Assembly: GCA_013331265.1 (NCBI GenBank)
Contig: DUGS01000155.1
Span: forward strand, 1 to 9,851
Reading direction: 5' to 3'
DNA: 9,851 bases
DNA from: Methanosarcina sp.
GTDB taxonomy: Archaea > Halobacteriota > Methanosarcinia > Methanosarcinales > Methanosarcinaceae
The notes under the pieces are model-generated. The model worked only from the letters and a program-made list of their open reading frames with translations, made no database searches and had not been told where the DNA came from. Of the stretch, positions 5,863 to 9,851 are shown in pieces. The translations under genes were made by a program, and so were the position numbers. Position 1 is the stretch's first letter. Every line of letters starts with the position of its first letter.

Positions 5863-6867
5863 ATGGGGGAAAGGCATCGGAATTACGAGAAAAAGCTGAT
5901 AGCACCGGAACAGGCAGCTGAGTTTATGGAGGAAGGCTGGAAACGGGCAGACCTGCATGTGCATACAACCTGTTCTTTTGACGTGCTCCCGGCAAAAGAT
6001 TTGAACCCCGAGAGCCTCTACGAAAAGGCTCTTGAGATGGGTATGGATTATATAACGTTTACAGATCACAATACAGTAGAGGCATATGAAATCCTCGGAT
6101 GGGACCGTGAAAAGCTTGTTTCCGGCGCTGAGATAAGTATATATGACCCGGAGCTTGCAGGGCATACTTTACATATTAATGTTTTTGAGCTTGACAGAGA
6201 AGAATTTTCAGAACTCATGGAAATAGCAAAAATAGAACAGAATCTCAAAAGTTTTATAGGATATCTCAAGCGGCACAATCTTCCTTTTATATATAATCAC
6301 CCTTTCTGGTTTGATTTTCACAGGCAGCCGAACCCTTCCGAAGTGCCGAAACTGGCAAAGCTCTTTCCTGTACTTGAATATAATATGCATGAGCTAAAGC
6401 AGAAAAACGAACTTACGATAGCTCTTGCAGAGATGTTTGGTAAAAGCATTGTCGCGACAACGGATACCCATTCCGGGAAACTGGGGCAGGTTTATACCCT
6501 GGCAAAAGGAAACAGTTTCAGGGAATATTTCAGGAACATAGAAAAGGGAAGAAATTACATAGTTCCCGAAGACCTTACAAGAGAACTCCTGATAGAAGAG
6601 ATGAATACCTGGATAGACCTGATCTTTGAAAAGAGCCAGAAGAACCGGGACATAAAAAACTATCTTACAGGAATAAAATCTCTGGACACGATGGTAAAAA
6701 TCTCCAGAAGCACTCTTTTAAATTACTCTCCAAAGCTCAACAAAACCGCAATGAACCTGTTCTACATGATCTCAAACACAGGGCTTCCGGCTTCATTCTA
6801 CATTCATTCGGAAAAAAGTTTTGCCAAAGAAATAGAAAAAAATATAGAGATCGAAAGCCAGAAGTAA
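5863..6867 (+). CDS. PHP-domain metal-dependent phosphoesterase
   Basis: 334 residues. The PHP (polymerase and histidinol phosphatase) fold uses up to three metal ions to hydrolyse phosphoesters. Ligands are visible in order: ADLHVHTTCSFD (His32, His34, Asp40), FTDHN (Asp68, His69), SGAEIS (Glu90), HTLHINVF (His101/His104), YNHPF (His146), and ATTDTHSG (Asp201, His203). All standard positions are present, so it should be active. Residues about 225-334 form an extra, mostly helical C-terminal region beyond the core, which I do not recognise. There is no signal peptide, so it is cytoplasmic. The ATG at 5863 has only a weak AGGA ten bases upstream, and the frame is open back to 5791 without another good start. 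It stands alone: the gene to the left is divergent and the transporter operon begins 424 bp to the right. Substrate is not predictable; PHP proteins include nucleotide and sugar phosphatases and RNase AM-like enzymes. Confidence 0.85.
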   Translation: MGERHRNYEKKLIAPEQAAEFMEEGWKRADLHVHTTCSFDVLPAKDLNPESLYEKALEMGMDYITFTDHNTVEAYEILGWDREKLVSGAEISIYDPELAGHTLHINVFELDREEFSELMEIAKIEQNLKSFIGYLKRHNLPFIYNHPFWFDFHRQPNPSEVPKLAKLFPVLEYNMHELKQKNELTIALAEMFGKSIVATTDTHSGKLGQVYTLAKGNSFREYFRNIEKGRNYIVPEDLTRELLIEEMNTWIDLIFEKSQKNRDIKNYLTGIKSLDTMVKISRSTLLNYSPKLNKTAMNLFYMISNTGLPASFYIHSEKSFAKEIEKNIEIESQK

Positions 6868-6874
6868 AAACGAA

Positions 6875-6926
6875 TTTTCTTTTTTCAAGTTTTCCTATTC
6901 TCAGTTTTTCTTTTATCCTCTTTTTA
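6875..6926 (+). terminator. T-rich archaeal-type terminator region after the PHP gene
   Basis: Starting 8 bases past the TAA at 6867, a series of T-runs (TTTTCTTTTTT, GTTTTCC, GTTTTTCTTTT, TCTTTTTAT) extends over about 50 bases with no stem-loop. Archaeal RNA polymerase terminates on such oligo-T tracts without a hairpin. Confidence 0.5.
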
Positions 6927-7291
6927 TAAAACCCCTGTGATTAAGATCTCATTGCACCGGGTCTGCTTTTCAAAAATGCGTAAAAAATGAAAAGGTTTAT
7001 ATTACGAGATTGAAAGATCTTAGCATAAAAACTAAATTTTTCGTATTATTTTTAATTATTTGATTAATGGATATTAATAATAGATGCAAATAAATTTAAA
7101 GAAAACGGCGCATTGAGGTTACCATTATCATTCTTACTCATATTTCACGCATAATACATCCCGTCACTGCTGATAAGCAGAGAACCGGAGAAAAATGAGA
7201 AGAATAGAAGTCTTATTCAAAGTAACCGGAACCTCTGGCGCTATTTATGTAAATCCAGGAGAAAAAATTTGAAAAAGGAAGAGGCAGCAGA
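6927..7291 (+). promoter_or_regulatory. Long leader and promoter region of the ABC transporter operon
   Basis: This spacer includes TTTATATTAC at 6996-7005, a good TATA element preceded by an AAAAGG box. It would start transcription near 7025 and leave a leader of about 265 bases. A second, weaker TAAATTTAAAG lies at 7091-7101. The 8-bp inverted pair TAAGATCT (6942-6949) and AGATCTTA (7015-7022) flanks the first TATA. In the leader, CTGCT-GATA-AGCAG (7168-7181) is a small stem with a GNRA-type loop, followed by the small ORF at 7195. I see no known riboswitch signature. A ribosome binding site for the binding protein (GGAAGAGG) ends shortly before ATG 7292. Confidence 0.4.
7195..7272 (+). CDS. 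Candidate 25-residue leader peptide or small protein
   Basis: ATG 7195 follows a GGAG ribosome binding site at 5-base spacing (CCGGAGAAAAATG) and opens a 25-codon frame ending in TGA at 7270-7272, 19 bp before the transporter start. The peptide begins MRRIEVLFKV and ends NPGEKI. It has a hydrophobic strand-like first half and no signal peptide. It is in a different frame from the transporter gene and is not an N-terminal extension of it. It could be a regulatory upstream ORF coupled to transporter translation, or a chance frame. The frame-supporting evidence is only the ribosome binding site and its position in the leader. Confidence 0.3.
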   Translation: MRRIEVLFKVTGTSGAIYVNPGEKI

Positions 7292-9067
7292 ATGAAACAG
7301 ATAAAAGGTTTCACTGGACCGGAATTAAAAAAAGAGTTGAAACGGTGGTTGATTTATTCCGTACTCATGACCATTTTTTGCTCAAATATATGCCCGGCAT
7401 GGGCGGTAGGGACAGAAGATTCGGGAGAAAATCTTTCGGCCTCAAACGGCGGGATCTTTGACAGGATTATAACGTACATAAAAAGCCTTCTGGGAGAAGA
7501 AAATGTTCAGAGTTCCGAAAATGTTTCCGGAGCATCAACCGCAGGTATGCAGCAATCAGCAGGTTCTGAAGGGACAGTCCTGAAAATAGCGACTCCAAGC
7601 GTAATAAAGTCTGCATCATTTATAGGAGACTCAAATCTCGGAGTTTTTGCCCATCTCTCAAATCCGCCACTAATGAAAATGGACTCTGAGGGGCACCTTG
7701 TCGGGCAGCTTGCAGAAAGCTATAATGTATCGGAAAATAACACGTGCTGGACTTTTTACCTCAGGGATGACCTCTACTGGAGCGACGGAGAACCTGTGAC
7801 CCCGGAAGATGTCGAGTTTTCAATCCGTTACTACGGGAAAAAAACGCCCTGGGCTAGCTGGATAAATGAGACCCTGGAAAGCTCAACTGTTTCGGGAGTC
7901 AACAATTCCGTGACCTTCAAATTTAACAAGCCTTACACCCGAGTTAACCTGGAATTTGCGACCTACAATATCCTCCCTGCCCATATATGGAAAACAATTG
8001 AAAATCCAATGGAGTACACAAATAACGGCCCTTATGTGGGCTGCGGACCCTATTACCTCAAGCTGATAGACCTTAACGCCGGAAAACTCGTTTTTGAGAA
8101 AAACCCATACTGGAAAGGAAAAGCTCCGGAATCCGAAACTGTAGAGGTCCACTTTTACTCAAGTGTTGACGTAGCCACCCTGGCCCTTGAAAACGGAGAG
8201 GTTGATACTTACTATAAATACGCAGGTTCATACTCATATTCCGGAATTGAGCAGCTCGAAAAAACTGGAAATTTCGACTTTATTGAAAAGACAGATATAG
8301 GGCTTGTATTTCTTGCTCCCAATTTGAAGAAAGCTCCTCTTTCAGATGAGGATTTCAGAGACGCACTGGCTTATGCAATAAATTATGAAGAGATTGTAAA
8401 TCTTGAGACTCTGGGGTACGGAAAAGTTCCGAATCGTGGTTTTGTGCCTCCAACCATGGAAAATTTCAAGGAAACCGAAAAACTTGAGTACAACCCCGAA
8501 AAAGCCAGAGAAATTCTCGAAAAAGCAGGATACTCAGACAGTAACGGAAATGGGGTACTTGAAGGAAAAGACGGGAAAGACATCAAGCTTGAAATCCTTA
8601 TCCGGCCGGATTATGCCCGTACAGGCGAGCTTCTTGAAGAATACTTTGAACAGGTGGGCCTTGACTCAGATCTTAGGACTGCAGATGCAGATACCTGGTT
8701 CACACTCAAGGACAAATACGAGTATGACCTGACAGTAACCCGCTCCACCCCCTGGGGCATGCTCATGCACGCAAGCTGGGGAAGCGGCTATTTCGATTCA
8801 AGAAGGACAGGCCAGGGAGTTATGCATAATCTGGATGACCCCGAATTCCTGCAGCTCTGCGACGATATCCTTGCAACCACGGACCCTGAAGAACTTGACG
8901 GCTATTCATCCGAGCTTCAGGACTACTATGCTGAGAATTTGCCTGCAATCCCTCTCTACTGGAACAATGTTGTTACCCCGTATAACAGGCACTTTGAGGG
9001 CTGGTATACCGATCCTCTTTACGGGATCTATAACCTTGACACCTTCCTCAATTTACATGAGGTATGA
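7292..9067 (+). CDS. ABC transporter solute-binding protein, peptide/nickel family 5
   Basis: 591 residues. An extracytoplasmic binding protein of the SBP_bac_5 family (DppA/OppA/NikA type), which captures a small peptide, nickel complex or similar ligand for the membrane permease. The N-terminus has a basic stretch and hydrophobic core (about 19-33) with likely cleavage after PAWA (residue 38). It has no lipobox Cys, so it is either freely secreted or held by an uncleaved anchor. A linker of about 55 residues with an amphipathic helix precedes the family domain (from about 95). Signature segments are LAESYNVSEN and WTFYLRDDLYWSDGEPVTPEDVEFS (split across lobe I), GCGPYYL, NPYWKG, DEDFRDALAYAINYEEIV, the Asp/Asn/Gly loop GYSDSNGNGVLEGKDG, and LPAIPLYW near the end. 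Start ATG 7292 follows GGAAGAGG. It ends in TGA overlapping an ATG (ATGA) in the frame of the permease. Ligand cannot be decided from sequence alone. Confidence 0.85.
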   Translation: MKQIKGFTGPELKKELKRWLIYSVLMTIFCSNICPAWAVGTEDSGENLSASNGGIFDRIITYIKSLLGEENVQSSENVSGASTAGMQQSAGSEGTVLKIATPSVIKSASFIGDSNLGVFAHLSNPPLMKMDSEGHLVGQLAESYNVSENNTCWTFYLRDDLYWSDGEPVTPEDVEFSIRYYGKKTPWASWINETLESSTVSGVNNSVTFKFNKPYTRVNLEFATYNILPAHIWKTIENPMEYTNNGPYVGCGPYYLKLIDLNAGKLVFEKNPYWKGKAPESETVEVHFYSSVDVATLALENGEVDTYYKYAGSYSYSGIEQLEKTGNFDFIEKTDIGLVFLAPNLKKAPLSDEDFRDALAYAINYEEIVNLETLGYGKVPNRGFVPPTMENFKETEKLEYNPEKAREILEKAGYSDSNGNGVLEGKDGKDIKLEILIRPDYARTGELLEEYFEQVGLDSDLRTADADTWFTLKDKYEYDLTVTRSTPWGMLMHASWGSGYFDSRRTGQGVMHNLDDPEFLQLCDDILATTDPEELDGYSSELQDYYAENLPAIPLYWNNVVTPYNRHFEGWYTDPLYGIYNLDTFLNLHEV

Positions 9068-9144
9068 GGAAGGACAAGCCTTTGAGGAGGTGCGAGGCAG
9101 GAGAAGCATTTGAGAATAATACTTTGAAAACAGTAAGTGGTACG

Positions 9145-9851
9145 ATGCGTGAAGCAGTAAAAAAAACGTTCAGGTACGCAGCCTCCTTTCTCCTCATAGT
9201 TACCCTCAACTTTGCACTCCCGAGGCTCATGCCAGGGGACCCCGTAAAGAATCTCATAGGAGAGGACGTCTACGTTTCAGAAGCCGTAATGGAGGAATTG
9301 AGAGCCGAGATGGGGCTGAACAGGCCGATTTATGAGCAGTTTACAGCTTATATCGGAGACCTCCTCCGGTTTGACCTGGGTTACTCATATCACCTTCACA
9401 GCCCAGTTGCCGAGGTTTTGAGGGAGAGGATTGGCTGGACCCTCCTTTTTGTGGGGGTTTCCGTACTTCTGGGAGCAGTTCTGGGGACCCTGCTCGGGGC
9501 ATACGCGGGCTGGAAACCTGAAACAAAGGCAAACCGCCTCATATGCTGCGGGTTTATTGCACTCTCCTGCACACCTCCCTATTTCCTTGCCCTGCTTTGC
9601 CTGGATATCTTTGCTTTTGAACTGGGGCTTTTTCCTTTCAAGGGCTTTTATGATGTCCCGACCCCTGGAAGTGTTATACACCACATGTTTTTACCGGTAA
9701 CTGTGATGGCACTCTTTTCAGCCTCCAGGAACTTCCTGATAATGCGGGGGAGTGTCATACAGGAAAAAGGACAGCTTTATGCCACCTATGCCCGGGCAAA
9801 GGGCCTTTACGACATATCCATCCTTTTCAGGCACGTCATAAAGAATGCCTC
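9145..9851 (+). CDS. ABC transporter permease, DppB/NikB type (partial, runs off the window)
   Basis: 235 residues are visible and the frame is open to the last base. It is the first integral membrane subunit of a peptide/nickel importer. TM1 (FRYAASFLLIVTLNFALPRL) is followed by the family hallmark MPGDPVKNLIG, a periplasmic-side region with the typical LRAEMGLNRPIYEQF and FDLGYSY, then TM2 (TLLFVGVSVLLGAVLGTLLG), TM3 (SCTPPYFLALLCLDIF) and TM4 (MFLPVTVMALFSASRNF). The EAA-type coupling loop with YARAKGLYDISILFRHVI contacts the ATPase. ATG 9145 gives the usual family N-terminus of about 10 residues before TM1 but has a weak ribosome binding site. The same frame is open to ATG 9064, which overlaps the binding protein stop as ATGA and would add 27 residues; translational coupling from there is the alternative. 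The missing C-terminus holds the last membrane helices. Confidence 0.85.
   Translation, partial: MREAVKKTFRYAASFLLIVTLNFALPRLMPGDPVKNLIGEDVYVSEAVMEELRAEMGLNRPIYEQFTAYIGDLLRFDLGYSYHLHSPVAEVLRERIGWTLLFVGVSVLLGAVLGTLLGAYAGWKPETKANRLICCGFIALSCTPPYFLALLCLDIFAFELGLFPFKGFYDVPTPGSVIHHMFLPVTVMALFSASRNFLIMRGSVIQEKGQLYATYARAKGLYDISILFRHVIKNA

Noticed and set aside
7100..7200. Cobalamin or other known riboswitch in the transporter leader
   Set aside because: I looked for conserved riboswitch core boxes and found none; only a short GNRA-type stem is visible.
9064..9144. Permease start at ATG 9064 overlapping the binding-protein stop
   Set aside because: Kept only as an alternative: it would add 27 unusual residues before TM1, while ATG 9145 gives the normal family N-terminus. 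The overlap itself is real.

Overview
The window looks like chromosomal DNA of a methanogenic archaeon of the Methanosarcina type. The grounds are archaeal TATA elements (TTTATAT-like) about 25 bases before predicted transcript starts, GGAG/GGAGG ribosome binding sites, moderately low GC with AT-rich spacers, T-rich runs after genes, and protein sequences that read as Methanosarcina-like. The assignment comes from recognition, not from a search. It matters because Methanosarcina can decode UAG as pyrrolysine.

Left part (1-5600) is accessory and partly decayed. Bases 1-226 carry three related IS-end-like repeats. They are followed by a short coiled-coil remnant on the minus strand (319-513). 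Next, on the plus strand (690-1574), is an aerolysin/ETX-MTX2-like beta-pore-forming protein whose frame is intact except for a single in-frame TAG at 1188-1190. A small coiled-coil gene (minus, 1726-2019) follows. Then comes a full-length aldehyde dehydrogenase (minus, 2067-3447), broken by one frameshift near 2907 and with an 18-bp tandem duplication of its start codon region. Two paralogous PD-(D/E)xK-type nuclease genes of identical length (3535-4032 and 5035-5532, both minus) flank a secreted Cys/Asp/Arg/Ser-rich repeat protein (minus, 4277-4726). A perfect 9-bp hairpin of the kind seen at IS200/IS605 ends lies just past that protein's stop codon.

Right part (5863-9851) is more conventional. 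It holds a plus-strand PHP-family metal-dependent phosphoesterase with all metal ligands visible, a T-rich stretch compatible with archaeal termination, and a long leader region with a TATA candidate and a 25-codon small ORF. The leader precedes a dipeptide/nickel-type ABC transporter operon: a family 5 solute-binding protein and then a DppB/NikB-type permease that runs off the end of the window.

The transporter genes clearly work together: an extracytoplasmic binding protein delivers substrate to the permease, and the second permease and ATPases presumably lie downstream. The accessory genes show no obvious shared pathway. The strongest leads are the in-frame UAG in the pore-forming protein and the nuclease / secreted repeat protein / nuclease arrangement.
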